Below are positions 9,304 through 17,672 of a stretch of 64,000 nucleotides of DNA, one piece after another (the first letter of the stretch is position 1; every line of letters begins with the position of its first letter). The position numbers were made by a program, and so were the translations under genes. This DNA comes from Vicinamibacterales bacterium (lineage in GTDB: Bacteria; Acidobacteriota; Vicinamibacteria; Vicinamibacterales; UBA8438): NCBI GenBank assembly GCA_958296065.1, contig CATQHX010000033.1, positions 1 to 64,000 of the forward strand, read 5' to 3'. A model generated the notes under the pieces. The model was not told the DNA's origin. It searched no databases and was given only the letters and a program-made list of their open reading frames with translations.

Positions 9304-9400
9304 GGCAGGAACCGCGCCCGGCGCGGGCAGCTTGCCGTCCTGCCCTGAGCCGTCTGTTCAGGTCGGTGTGTCTAAGGCAGGAACCGCGCCCGGCGCGGGC
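9304..9400. repeat. Two copies of a 25-base repeat with a palindromic core
   Basis: Identical 25-base units at 9304-9328 and 9376-9400, offset 72 bases. Each contains a 15-base perfect palindrome CCGCGCC-C-GGCGCGG able to form a hairpin. They resemble short REP-like elements or transcription-attenuating hairpins. Confidence 0.55.
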
Positions 9401-9599
9401 GGCCTCTCGTCGACGGGCCCCGCTCCCGCCGCTCCCCGTCCGGAAGCTCCGGCGCCGGTCGCTTCCGGTCCGCGCGGATCGCGCTCCACGGGTATCATGT
9501 CCAACAGTCCGGCGCATGGAGTCCGTGGCGCAAGCCCGCATGCTCCCGTGCGTCGCGGTCGAACCGGAGACCCGGATCGAAGGTAGGAGGAGCACTCCG

Positions 9600-11600
9600 A
9601 TGCGATCTGCCACAGCTCGACAGTTCGACTGGTTCCCGTCAGGACTGAGCGCGACGGTCTGCCTGTTGGCCGCCTTCCTGCTCGCCGCCGCCCCCGCCGC
9701 GGCCCAGCACGGAACGACGGGCGGCGAATGGCGCACCTGGGCCGGCGACCTCGGCGCCACCCGCTACGCCCCGCTCGACCAGATCGACGCCGGCAACTTC
9801 GACGACCTGGAGCTGGTCTGGCGCTACCGGACCGCCAACCTCGGCCCGCGCCCCGACTACTACCTGCAGACCACCCCGCTGATGGTCGACGGCGTGCTCT
9901 ACACCACCGCCGGCAGTCGGCGCAACGTCGTCGCCATCGACGCGGCCAGCGGCGAGCACCTGTGGATGTACCGCCTCGACGAGGGCGAGCGCGCGGCGCA
10001 GTCCGTGCGGCGGCTCTCGGGCCGCGGCGTCGGCTACTGGACCGACAGCGCCGGCGACGAGCGGATCTACTTCGTCACCATCGGCTACCAGCTCGTGGCC
10101 CTCGACGCGCAGACCGGCTGGCCGGTTCCCGGCTTCGGCGTCGACGGCATCGTCGACCTCAAGCAGAACAACGATCAGGACCTCGACCCGATCACGAGCG
10201 AGCTGGCCTGGAACGGCGCTCCCGTGGTGGCCGGCGACGTCGTCCTCGTGGGCGCCGCGAGCCGCTCCGGCCGAACTCCGCCCAGCCGCCGCAACGCCAA
10301 GGGCTACGTGCGCGGCTTCGACGCCCGGACCGGCGAACGGAAGTGGATCTTCCACACCATCCCGCAGCCGGGGGAGTTCGGGAACGAGACCTGGGAGGAC
10401 GGCTCCTGGGAGTACACCGGCAACACCGGCGTCTGGACGCAGATGACCGTCGACACCGAGCTGGGCATCGCCTACCTGCCGGTCGAAATCCCCACCAACG
10501 ACTACTACGGCGGGCACCGGCCCGGCGACAACCTGTTCTCCGAGAGCCTCGTCGCGGTCGACGTCGAGACCGGGGAGCGGATCTGGCACTTCCAGTTCGT
10601 CCATCATCCCGTCTGGGACTATGATGTCCCCTGCGCGCCGATCCTCGCCGACATCACCGTCGACGGCCGCGAGATCAAGGCGATCGCGCAGCCGACCAAG
10701 CAGGGCTGGGTCTACGTCTTCGACCGCGTCACCGGCGAACCGGTCTGGCCCATCGAGGAACGCCCCGTGCCGGCCAGCGACGTTCCCGGCGAGACGCTCT
10801 CGCCCACCCAGCCGTTCGTCACCAAGCCGCCGCCGTTCGAGCGGCAGGGGTTCGAGCTGGAGGAGATCATCGACCTGACGCCGGAGCTCGAGGCCGAGGC
10901 GCTGCGCATCATCCAGCAGTACCGCTTCGGCCCCGTCTTCACGCCGCCGATCACGCGCGGGGCGGGCGACAAGCTGGGAACCCTGTTCGTCCCCAACGGC
11001 GCCAACTGGCCCGGCGGCTCCTACGACCCGGAGACCGGCATCCTCTATGTCTTCTCCCACACCCTGACCCGCATCCTCTCCATGCAGAACGATCCGCGGC
11101 GCTCCGACATGGACTACCTCAACCTGCCGGCCGGCGGTCCCGGCATGACGGTCCAGGGCCTGCCGCTGATGCGGCCCCCGTGGGGTCGGATCACCGCCAT
11201 CGACCTGAACCGCGGCGAGATCGTGTGGCAGGTGGCCCACGGCGATACGCCCGACTGGGTGAAGGAGCACCCGGCCCTGCAGGGCGTCGACATCCCCCGC
11301 ACCGGCCGCAAGGGACCGATCGGCACGCTGACGACGAAGACGCTGCTCATCTCCGGCGAGGGCGGCCGGCAGGAAGCCGACGGCGGGTTCGTCACGACCC
11401 CGGACGGCCGCCGCGGCGCGCTGCTCCGCGCCTACGACAAGGCGACCGGAGCCGACGCGGGCGCGGTCTACATGCCGGCCCCGCAGACCGGGACGCCGAT
11501 GACCTACGTGCTCGGCGGCCGGCAGTACGTGGTGGTGGCCGTCGGCGGTCCGCAGGCGCCGGGTGAGCTGCTGGCGTTTGCGCTGCCGGAGGGCGGGTAG
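9600..11600 (+). CDS. PQQ-binding beta-propeller quinoprotein dehydrogenase, periplasmic
   Basis: A 666-residue protein; ATG 9600 follows GGAGGAG. A signal peptide ends in APAAAQ. The mature part opens with EWRTWAGDLGATRYAPLDQI, the signature of the pyrroloquinoline quinone glucose/alcohol dehydrogenase propeller. It ends with GTPMTYVLGGRQYVVVAVGG, the closing blade typical of the quinoprotein glucose dehydrogenase branch. Repeated G-x-x-x-W blade ends occur throughout. No CxxCH is present, so electrons must pass to a separate cytochrome or ubiquinone. It probably oxidises a sugar or alcohol in the periplasm; substrate unproven. Confidence 0.88.
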   Translation: MRSATARQFDWFPSGLSATVCLLAAFLLAAAPAAAQHGTTGGEWRTWAGDLGATRYAPLDQIDAGNFDDLELVWRYRTANLGPRPDYYLQTTPLMVDGVLYTTAGSRRNVVAIDAASGEHLWMYRLDEGERAAQSVRRLSGRGVGYWTDSAGDERIYFVTIGYQLVALDAQTGWPVPGFGVDGIVDLKQNNDQDLDPITSELAWNGAPVVAGDVVLVGAASRSGRTPPSRRNAKGYVRGFDARTGERKWIFHTIPQPGEFGNETWEDGSWEYTGNTGVWTQMTVDTELGIAYLPVEIPTNDYYGGHRPGDNLFSESLVAVDVETGERIWHFQFVHHPVWDYDVPCAPILADITVDGREIKAIAQPTKQGWVYVFDRVTGEPVWPIEERPVPASDVPGETLSPTQPFVTKPPPFERQGFELEEIIDLTPELEAEALRIIQQYRFGPVFTPPITRGAGDKLGTLFVPNGANWPGGSYDPETGILYVFSHTLTRILSMQNDPRRSDMDYLNLPAGGPGMTVQGLPLMRPPWGRITAIDLNRGEIVWQVAHGDTPDWVKEHPALQGVDIPRTGRKGPIGTLTTKTLLISGEGGRQEADGGFVTTPDGRRGALLRAYDKATGADAGAVYMPAPQTGTPMTYVLGGRQYVVVAVGGPQAPGELLAFALPEGG

Positions 11601-11680
11601 GCGCGGGTCGACGCAGGGCGTCGATCCGTACGATGCCTGCCAAGCTCGTCCAGTAGGGAGACCTCCGGCCAAACGTGAGG

Positions 11681-13315
11681 CTACAGGTCGGGGACGATCT
11701 CGCCTGTCCGCGTCGGCCGGCGAATGGGCCGACCGGCCAGCGCGCCGGTCGCCGCGCCGTCCCGTATCGCGAAACGCCCGTTGACGAGCACGTGCACCGT
11801 CCCCTCGGACACCTGTCGCGGCCGGTCGTAGGTGGCGCGATCGCGGATACGGTCGGGGTCGAAAACCGCAATGTCGGCGACGGCGCCCTCCCGCAGATAC
11901 CCGCGGTCGTCCAGGTGCAGGAAGTCGGCGGCCAGACCGGTCATGCTGCGGATGGCGAACGGCATCGTGACGATCCGCTCGTCGAGCACGAACTGGCGGA
12001 GCTTGCGCGTGAAGGCGCCGAACACGCGCGGGTGGGTAACGTTCTGTGCGGGGGACGGGGTGCGGCCGTCGGTGCAGGTCATCATCCAGGATTGCCGCGC
12101 CAGGTAACGCGTGTTCTCGATGTCGTAGAGGTCGAGGTTCATCACCGCCGCGTTGCCCGCGGTGAGGATCCGCCGCACCGCCGCGGGTACCGGCAGCTCC
12201 CACTCGGTCGCCACCGCGGCCAGCGTCCGGCCGTTCAGCTCCGGCCGCGGGTCGGCGAACAGCAGCTTGTCGGCACCCCCGCGGATGGCCAGCATCTCCA
12301 TGGTCTCGACGTCGAGCCGGCGGACGGTCTCGGGGTCGCGGAACCGCTCGAGCATCTCCTCGCGGCCGCCGTTCGAGGCCCACCGCGGTATCGCGTAGGC
12401 CGCCAGGCTCGACTGGGTGGCCGTGTAGACATGCTGCGCCGCCGCCACCTCCACGCCCCGCGCGCGCGCCTCCTCGATCAGGCGGGCCCCATCGGGCGCG
12501 CGGCCGTAGTTGGCCGCGCCCTGCGCGTTGAAGTGGCTGAAGATGACGCGCGTCCCTGCCTCCTCCCCGATCCGGATCGCCTCGCGGATCGAGCTGAGAT
12601 AGCCCACGCCCCGGTAACTGGCGCCGAGGTCGCGATCGTGCGTGTCGTAGATGCCGTCGAACGCGGCGGCGACCCGCGCCAACGCGATGACCTCCCCGGT
12701 GGTCGCGTAGTAGCCCGGCACGTAGAAGAGCCCGGTCGAGAGACCGAACGCCCCTTCGTCCATGGCCTGCCGGACCAGCGCGCGCATCTCGTTCAGCTCG
12801 GCCGCCGTCGGCGCGCGATCATCACTTCCGATCACGCGTTCGCGGATCTCGCCGTGGCCCGCGTAGGCGAACGCGTTCACCCCGATGCGGCCCTCGAGCC
12901 CGGCGAACAGCTCGGCGATGTCGGGCGTTCCCCCGCCATCCACCCCGATCGCCACCGTGGTGATGCCCTGATGGAGGAACGGCAGCGCGTCCCGGCCGTA
13001 GTCCTCCGTCAGCTCGGCATGCGAGTGCATGTCGATGAAGCCGGGCGTGACCATCAGCCCGTCGACGTCCACCACCACCGCGGCATCCAGGCCGGCCGCC
13101 GCCGCATCGCCGACGAAGCTGATCCGCCCGCCCGCCACGGCCACGTCCTGCCGGGCCGGCGGCTGTCCCGAGCCGTCGTGGACGAGACCGCCGACCAGCA
13201 GCAGGTCCGCCGCCGGCTGGGAGCGCAGGTCGCCGATCCACAGCGCGGCCACCGCCACGGCGGCCAGTAGCGCCCGGCACCATCGGCGCATGTCACGGTC
13301 GGTCCTGATAGGCAT
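11681..13315 (-). CDS. Amidohydrolase family protein, D-aminoacylase type
   Basis: A 544-residue exported protein. Start taken as ATG 13315 (an internal ATG at 13291 is possible). A membrane/signal segment (LLAAVAVAALWIGDLRSQPA) precedes DLLLVGGLVHDGSGQP, the usual small beta domain. GFIDMHSHAE supplies the first metal histidines. VIFSHFNAQG and later GVDGGG, DTHDRD and TLAAVATEW match N-acyl-D-amino-acid deacylases (amidohydrolase superfamily). It likely cleaves N-acylated D-amino acids or dipeptides such as cell-wall debris in the periplasm. Transcribed toward the PQQ gene, with 80 bases between them and no obvious terminator. Confidence 0.85.
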   Translation of the reverse strand: MPIRTDRDMRRWCRALLAAVAVAALWIGDLRSQPAADLLLVGGLVHDGSGQPPARQDVAVAGGRISFVGDAAAAGLDAAVVVDVDGLMVTPGFIDMHSHAELTEDYGRDALPFLHQGITTVAIGVDGGGTPDIAELFAGLEGRIGVNAFAYAGHGEIRERVIGSDDRAPTAAELNEMRALVRQAMDEGAFGLSTGLFYVPGYYATTGEVIALARVAAAFDGIYDTHDRDLGASYRGVGYLSSIREAIRIGEEAGTRVIFSHFNAQGAANYGRAPDGARLIEEARARGVEVAAAQHVYTATQSSLAAYAIPRWASNGGREEMLERFRDPETVRRLDVETMEMLAIRGGADKLLFADPRPELNGRTLAAVATEWELPVPAAVRRILTAGNAAVMNLDLYDIENTRYLARQSWMMTCTDGRTPSPAQNVTHPRVFGAFTRKLRQFVLDERIVTMPFAIRSMTGLAADFLHLDDRGYLREGAVADIAVFDPDRIRDRATYDRPRQVSEGTVHVLVNGRFAIRDGAATGALAGRPIRRPTRTGEIVPDL

Positions 13316-13428
13316 GACGGAATCCTGAGGCCCCATGATCGTAGCGCACCCGTCGAGCACCATCGGCCTTGCTCGCGGCCTGCTCGCTGGAGCCCCGGAT
13401 CCTCTCCCCCGACGACTACTTCCGTCGG

Positions 13429-13677
13429 ATCCTCGAGAACGATGCCGCTGCCGGGCTCCGGGTTCACCTGGATGGTGTGCCCGGTGTTCTCGACCGCGAC
13501 CCGTGCCCGCCGGTAGTCGAACTCGATCGGGGCCGCGGCCACACTCCGGCCGCCGGTCAGGTCGATGGGTGACTGCTCTGCCCCCAGAGCGCAGGCGCTG
13601 AACGCCGGGTCGAGCGTTCCCCAGCGCGCCGGACCGTTGTCGGGCTCGTAGCCCCACGGCGAGGTGTTGGGTACCAC
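13429..13677 (-). pseudogene. Remnant of an alpha-type carbonic anhydrase (N-terminal third)
   Basis: The minus strand from GTG 13677 encodes about 83 residues that match the start of alpha-carbonic anhydrases: WGYEPDNGPARWG, CALGAEQSPIDL, IEFDY and ENTGHTIQVN. Similarity stops near residue 83, before the zinc-binding QFHFHxPSEH part, which cannot be found in any frame downstream. The frame then runs out of register into the amidohydrolase 5' end. No signal peptide is seen upstream, although the frame stays open toward the ankyrin stop at 13754. It lacks all catalytic residues, so it is a gene fragment left by a deletion. Confidence 0.75.
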
Positions 13678-13753
13678 AGGCTCACGCGACGACGCGGGGA
13701 CCGGGCCGAGGATCCCGTCGGGTGACCGCGGTTCCGTCCCGCGCCTCGATTGC

Positions 13754-15373
13754 TCACGGTTGATCGTTGGCGGCGTCTACCGGAATGTCGCGCAGCCGTT
13801 CCTGCACGGTCCCGGGGATCCCCAACTCGGTGTTGGCCCCGAGCCGGGCGAGGAGCGCCGCCGTCTCGGGCCAGCTCTGGAACTGGAACGACTGCTTCGA
13901 GCCCTCGGCCATGCGGTAGGCGGTCCGGCCCCGAAAGTCGCGCGCGTCGATGTCCGCGCCGTTCTCCACCAGGTACTCGATGACCTCGTTCATGCCGCGG
14001 AACGCCGCGCCGTGCAACGCCGTGAAGTTGGCCTCGTTGGTGGCGTTGATGTCCGCGCCGGCCCGGTGCAGGAACTCGACCGCGCGCTCCGAGCTGCGGG
14101 CCCGCACGCCGCGGGGCTCGCGCGGCGTGTAGGTGGCGGGCCCCAGGCCGGCCGCCGCCATCAGGGGAGTCGTCCCGTCGCTGGTCGCAAGGTGCGGATC
14201 GGCGCCAGCGGCGAGCAGCGCCCGCATGACCTCGACGCCAGTCGTCGTGCCGCTCGGCATCACCGCGAAGACGTGGGCCTGCCCGCGCGCGCCGTTCATG
14301 TCGTAGGCCGCCACCCACAGCGGGGTCGCGCCGCGCAGATCGCCGGTACCGCAGGCGAACGGCTCGAACGCCCCCTTCCGCGGGTAGCCGATGTAGTTCA
14401 TGATCATCGCCCACGACGTGATCCGGGCGTTCGGATCGGCGCCGCGCTCGAGCAGCGCCTCCACCAGGGCGAGCCGGCGAGCCTCGCCGATCCGGGCCCC
14501 CCCGAGGCCGGCATAGAGACGGTTGCGGCCGTGGCGGCGATACCACTCGAGGAGCCAGGGACTGACGTTGCCGGCCGCCGCGTGCAGGGCGGAGATGCCA
14601 CCCATCTCGCCGTTGGGGTCGGCCCCCTGCTCCAGCAGGTACAGGGCGAACGCGTCCCGGCCGCTCACGATCGAGAACGGCAGCACGTGGGTGCCGTCGG
14701 CGCTCGGCTCGTTGACGTCGCTGCCGGCCGCGATGAGCGTGGCCGCGTTGGCGATGTCGCCGTTGCGGGCGGCGTACATCAGCGGCGTGAAGCCCTTGAT
14801 GGTGGAAGCCCGCGGGTCGGCGCCCGCGGCGAGCAGCAGCCGCACGAGCTCGGGATGCCGTTCCGAGACCGCCCACATCAGCGCCGTGCTCCCGGTTGCC
14901 GTCACCGCGGCGTTAGCGTCCGCCCCGCCCGCGATGAGCCGACGCACCACACCGGCGCTGCCGGTCCGCGCGGCGGTCATCAGCGGGGTGAGCCCGCTAG
15001 TCTGGGCCGCGTCGACGTCGGCGCCCGCCGCCAGCAGCGTCTCGACCATGGCAACGCTCGCGTTCTCGGCCGCACGCTCGAGCGCGGTCACGCCGTGGTC
15101 GTCGGCCGCGTTCACGTCGGCGCCGGCGTCGAGCAGCCGCTCCGCCAGCTCGACGTCGTCCCAGTGCGCCGCCCAGAGCAGCGCGGTCGCGCCATCCGGC
15201 CGGGCCGCGGTGGCGTCGACACCTTCATCGAGGAGCGCGAGCACCGCCTCCCGGTCCTGGTCCGCGGCGGCGGTCACGATCCGCAGGTCCTGAGCGGAGG
15301 CCGCGGCGGCCCCGAGCGCCCAGAATGCTACGAGAACGACGAAACAGCGCAGCGTGGGAGTCATCATGGTCAT
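13754..15373 (-). CDS. Secreted ankyrin-repeat protein 1 (stand-alone)
   Basis: A 539-residue protein with a clear Sec signal peptide (residues 1-28, ending AAAASAQ). About eleven ankyrin repeats fill the rest, recognisable by recurring G-x-T-x-L-x-x-A-A and L-L-x-x-G-A-D-x-N units from residue 30 to 515. Longer insertions occur near residues 260-300 (WYRRHGRNRLYAGLGG) and 330-350. Ankyrin repeats bind proteins; an exported version must act in the periplasm, on the surface or outside the cell. It differs from the other four ankyrin genes here in having no DUF1552/DUF1592 partner. It lies just upstream of the carbonic anhydrase remnant. Confidence 0.92.
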   Translation of the reverse strand: MTMMTPTLRCFVVLVAFWALGAAAASAQDLRIVTAAADQDREAVLALLDEGVDATAARPDGATALLWAAHWDDVELAERLLDAGADVNAADDHGVTALERAAENASVAMVETLLAAGADVDAAQTSGLTPLMTAARTGSAGVVRRLIAGGADANAAVTATGSTALMWAVSERHPELVRLLLAAGADPRASTIKGFTPLMYAARNGDIANAATLIAAGSDVNEPSADGTHVLPFSIVSGRDAFALYLLEQGADPNGEMGGISALHAAAGNVSPWLLEWYRRHGRNRLYAGLGGARIGEARRLALVEALLERGADPNARITSWAMIMNYIGYPRKGAFEPFACGTGDLRGATPLWVAAYDMNGARGQAHVFAVMPSGTTTGVEVMRALLAAGADPHLATSDGTTPLMAAAGLGPATYTPREPRGVRARSSERAVEFLHRAGADINATNEANFTALHGAAFRGMNEVIEYLVENGADIDARDFRGRTAYRMAEGSKQSFQFQSWPETAALLARLGANTELGIPGTVQERLRDIPVDAANDQP

Positions 15374-15517
15374 CGCTGCAATTATGCATCAGGCGCCCGT
15401 TCGTTCACCCGGACCTCGGGCGGCCCGCCGTCATCACCTGCGTTGCCCGCAGAATCGCCACGAGAGGCTGAGCCGGTCTCCGTTCGAAGGTGGTCCGGTC
15501 GGTGGGGAAGCCGAGAG

Positions 15518-16093
15518 TCAGATTGACTGGAGGTGCGCCGCGAGCCGGTCGCGAAGGTCCTGGATCTCCGGACACAGCTGAAACAGCCGCTGGAGATTCT
15601 GGAACGAACTCTTGACCATCATCTCTCTGCCGCCACCCGCCTGCCGATAACACTTGAGCTTCTCACGAAGCGGCTCGAAAACCTCTTCCTTCATCCGAGG
15701 ATGCTTGCGAGCCTCGTCCCACCTGCAGGTCAGGTCGTCGCGGAATGCGACACAGGCGTAGATCTCAATCTCGGGTCGCGCCGGACAACACAAGAGCGAG
15801 ATGTTCCTGGATCGGAGGTCGGCTTCCAGACGCCTCATTGCGTCGGCGCGCCCGCCGCGGTTGTCGTCGTCCGGAAAGAACAGCCAGAGCTTGTAGAGGT
15901 TGCGGTAGATGTCGGGAAGCTCCTCACGAATGGCCCGAAGCGCGTGCGCGTAGCCGCGGAGCCGAGGTTTGGGCAGTACGTCTATCCTGGCCTTGGGTTT
16001 TCCAGCGTTCTCCATCAACTTCTTGGCCAATGGTTTCAGGATGTACCCGTTCCACTTCGGATCTTCCGGGATGACGAGTACCGGAAAGCTCAC
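15518..16093 (-). CDS. Small TOPRIM-like protein (DUF4276/RloB-like), probable defence effector
   Basis: A 191-residue protein whose ATG overlaps the stop of the upstream AAA ATPase gene by 4 bases (16090-16093), so the two are co-translated. The layout fits a minimal TOPRIM nuclease fold: a hydrophobic strand ending in an acid (VLVIPED, Glu10), a second strand ending in LFFPDDDN (Asp75-77), and CPARPEIEIYAC (Glu108, Glu110), which resembles the P-x-x-E-x-W/Y stretch of DUF4276 and RloB proteins. AAA15 ATPase plus TOPRIM partner is the arrangement of AbiL- and PARIS-type anti-phage systems. The family assignment rests on this pattern and context only. Confidence 0.55.
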   Translation of the reverse strand: MSFPVLVIPEDPKWNGYILKPLAKKLMENAGKPKARIDVLPKPRLRGYAHALRAIREELPDIYRNLYKLWLFFPDDDNRGGRADAMRRLEADLRSRNISLLCCPARPEIEIYACVAFRDDLTCRWDEARKHPRMKEEVFEPLREKLKCYRQAGGGREMMVKSSFQNLQRLFQLCPEIQDLRDRLAAHLQSI

Positions 16094-17397
16094 AGCGCCG
16101 CTTCCAGCCAGCCCTCCGAGAGCAGCTCGGAAACCGGCTTCTTCTTCACGACGTCGACGAAATGCGGCACTTCCGTCAGCGGGCAGATCCGCGACTCGCC
16201 GGTCTCCTCGTCCCGCTTGCAGACGAACGTCGTCTGATAGTCCTCCTCCCCGAGCCAGTCCAGCACCGCCGCCGAATGCGTGGTGGCGACGACCTGCGTG
16301 CTGGCCGCCTCCGCCTGACTGCGCAGCAGTTCCAGCAGGAGTCGCGCGCGACTGGCGTGAATTCCGTTCTCGATCTCTTCTATCGTGATGAGATCGGGCA
16401 TGTCCGGCTGGAAGAACGCGGCCGCGAGCGCCGCGAAGCGCAGGGTGCCGTCGCTGAGGACCGCCGCGGGAAAGTCCCTGCCGTTCTCTCTCAGCACGAA
16501 CAGCGGCTCGTTCATCGCGCCATGCCGCACCCCGACGTCGTCGATCTCCTCGGGCCGAAGCTGCCGGAGCCAGGACAGGTAGGCGTCCTTCGTCCGGCCG
16601 TCCTGGCAGATGGTCTGGACGAGGGCTGCGAAGTTCTCTCCCCGATCGCCCATGCGCTGCACGTCACCGACCTGCGAGTAGGCTCGCAGCATCGGCAACT
16701 CGGGCTCCACCGGTTGGATGTTCGCCAGCAACCTGGCCACACCGCGGGATTTGTCCACGTAGTAGCCGCGGGCGTCCGCCGACCGATTGAGTTGCTCGAC
16801 GTCTTCTGCGCCGCCAATGCCGTGTCGCCACCCAGCCCGGGCGAGTTGTCCCAGCGCGGGACGCGTGCGCTGCAACTTCACCCTCCATCCCTGGGCCCCC
16901 TCAACCGGGCACCACACCGAGTCCTTCGGATCTTTCTGTGAAGAATCCTCGATCCGAGCGGTGTCGTAGATCACCTTGTCGACCTCGAAGCGCTCGCGGG
17001 TCACACACCCCGCCGCCGGCGAGAACGCAACCAGCAGGGCCCAACCCGAGCGCTCCGCGCGGGACGTGAGCCACTTCTGAAAGGGTCCGACTGCGCCCTG
17101 ACCATGCACCTCTATGGCTACGTCGCCGTTGCCGCGGTCCTCGCCGGCGTCGGAAAAGCAGGCCAGCCGGCTTCCGCCGCGGATGCCGTCCCACACCGCG
17201 TTGGTGGCGCTCCGCGGCTTGCCGTCCAGAATCTCGCCGATGGTGAAGCCGTTGCCGATGCCCTGCAGCACGCGGAGAAGGTCGAGGAAGTTGGACTTGC
17301 CGCTGGCGTTCGCGCCGACGAACAGGTTCATCCGACCCAGGGTCAGATCGACCCGCCGCAGGCTCTTGAAGTTCTCGACGACGATACGGTCGATCAT
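16090..17397 (-). CDS. AAA15/AAA21-type SMC-like ATPase, probable defence sensor
   Basis: A 435-residue protein beginning MIDRIVVENFKSLRRVDL, the standard opening of AAA15 (OLD/RecF-like) ATPases. Walker A GANASGKS lies at 28-35, an ABC-type signature LSDGT at about 314-318, Walker B LITIEEIEN at about 336-344 with the catalytic Glu pair, and the switch histidine in ATTHS near 374. There is no long coiled coil, as in compact AbiLi/AriA-like members. It overlaps the downstream TOPRIM-like gene by 4 bases. It probably senses invasion and controls its partner; this function is inferred from gene pairing. Confidence 0.85.
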   Translation of the reverse strand: MIDRIVVENFKSLRRVDLTLGRMNLFVGANASGKSNFLDLLRVLQGIGNGFTIGEILDGKPRSATNAVWDGIRGGSRLACFSDAGEDRGNGDVAIEVHGQGAVGPFQKWLTSRAERSGWALLVAFSPAAGCVTRERFEVDKVIYDTARIEDSSQKDPKDSVWCPVEGAQGWRVKLQRTRPALGQLARAGWRHGIGGAEDVEQLNRSADARGYYVDKSRGVARLLANIQPVEPELPMLRAYSQVGDVQRMGDRGENFAALVQTICQDGRTKDAYLSWLRQLRPEEIDDVGVRHGAMNEPLFVLRENGRDFPAAVLSDGTLRFAALAAAFFQPDMPDLITIEEIENGIHASRARLLLELLRSQAEAASTQVVATTHSAAVLDWLGEEDYQTTFVCKRDEETGESRICPLTEVPHFVDVVKKKPVSELLSEGWLEAAL

Positions 17398-17672
17398 CGA
17401 CCGGTACTCTACATGGCCAGCGGAGGCATCGCCGCGAGAAGCCGTCGGTCTGCGGCAGGAAGTGTGTCGGTACCGTCACCGACCCCGTAACTTGACCGTC
17501 ACCTTCCCCCGACGCCGCCCGGCCCGGTGGATCTACCTCTCGATGGCGCGTCCGCGCGCACAGATGGTTTGCACTATAGTGGCCATCGATTATTCGCTGC
17601 ACGGTCGGGAGCTGTCGATTCCGACTCCCGGTGCATCCGCTACCGTTCGCATCCTCACGGAGCCGTTCTGGA

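Larger units (their letters stand above)
9229..9599. other. Divergent intergenic region with AT-rich palindrome and repeats
   Basis: A gene-free stretch of 371 bases between the SPFH operon and the PQQ dehydrogenase gene. It holds an unusually AT-rich block (9251-9275) next to the SPFH start and two copies of a 25-base repeat (9304-9328, 9376-9400). The PQQ gene's ribosome site GGAGGAG lies just before 9600. No coding potential is convincing. Confidence 0.6.

Noticed and set aside
9639..12383. A 914-codon minus-strand open frame
   Set aside because: Antisense of the PQQ dehydrogenase and an out-of-frame shadow of the amidohydrolase.
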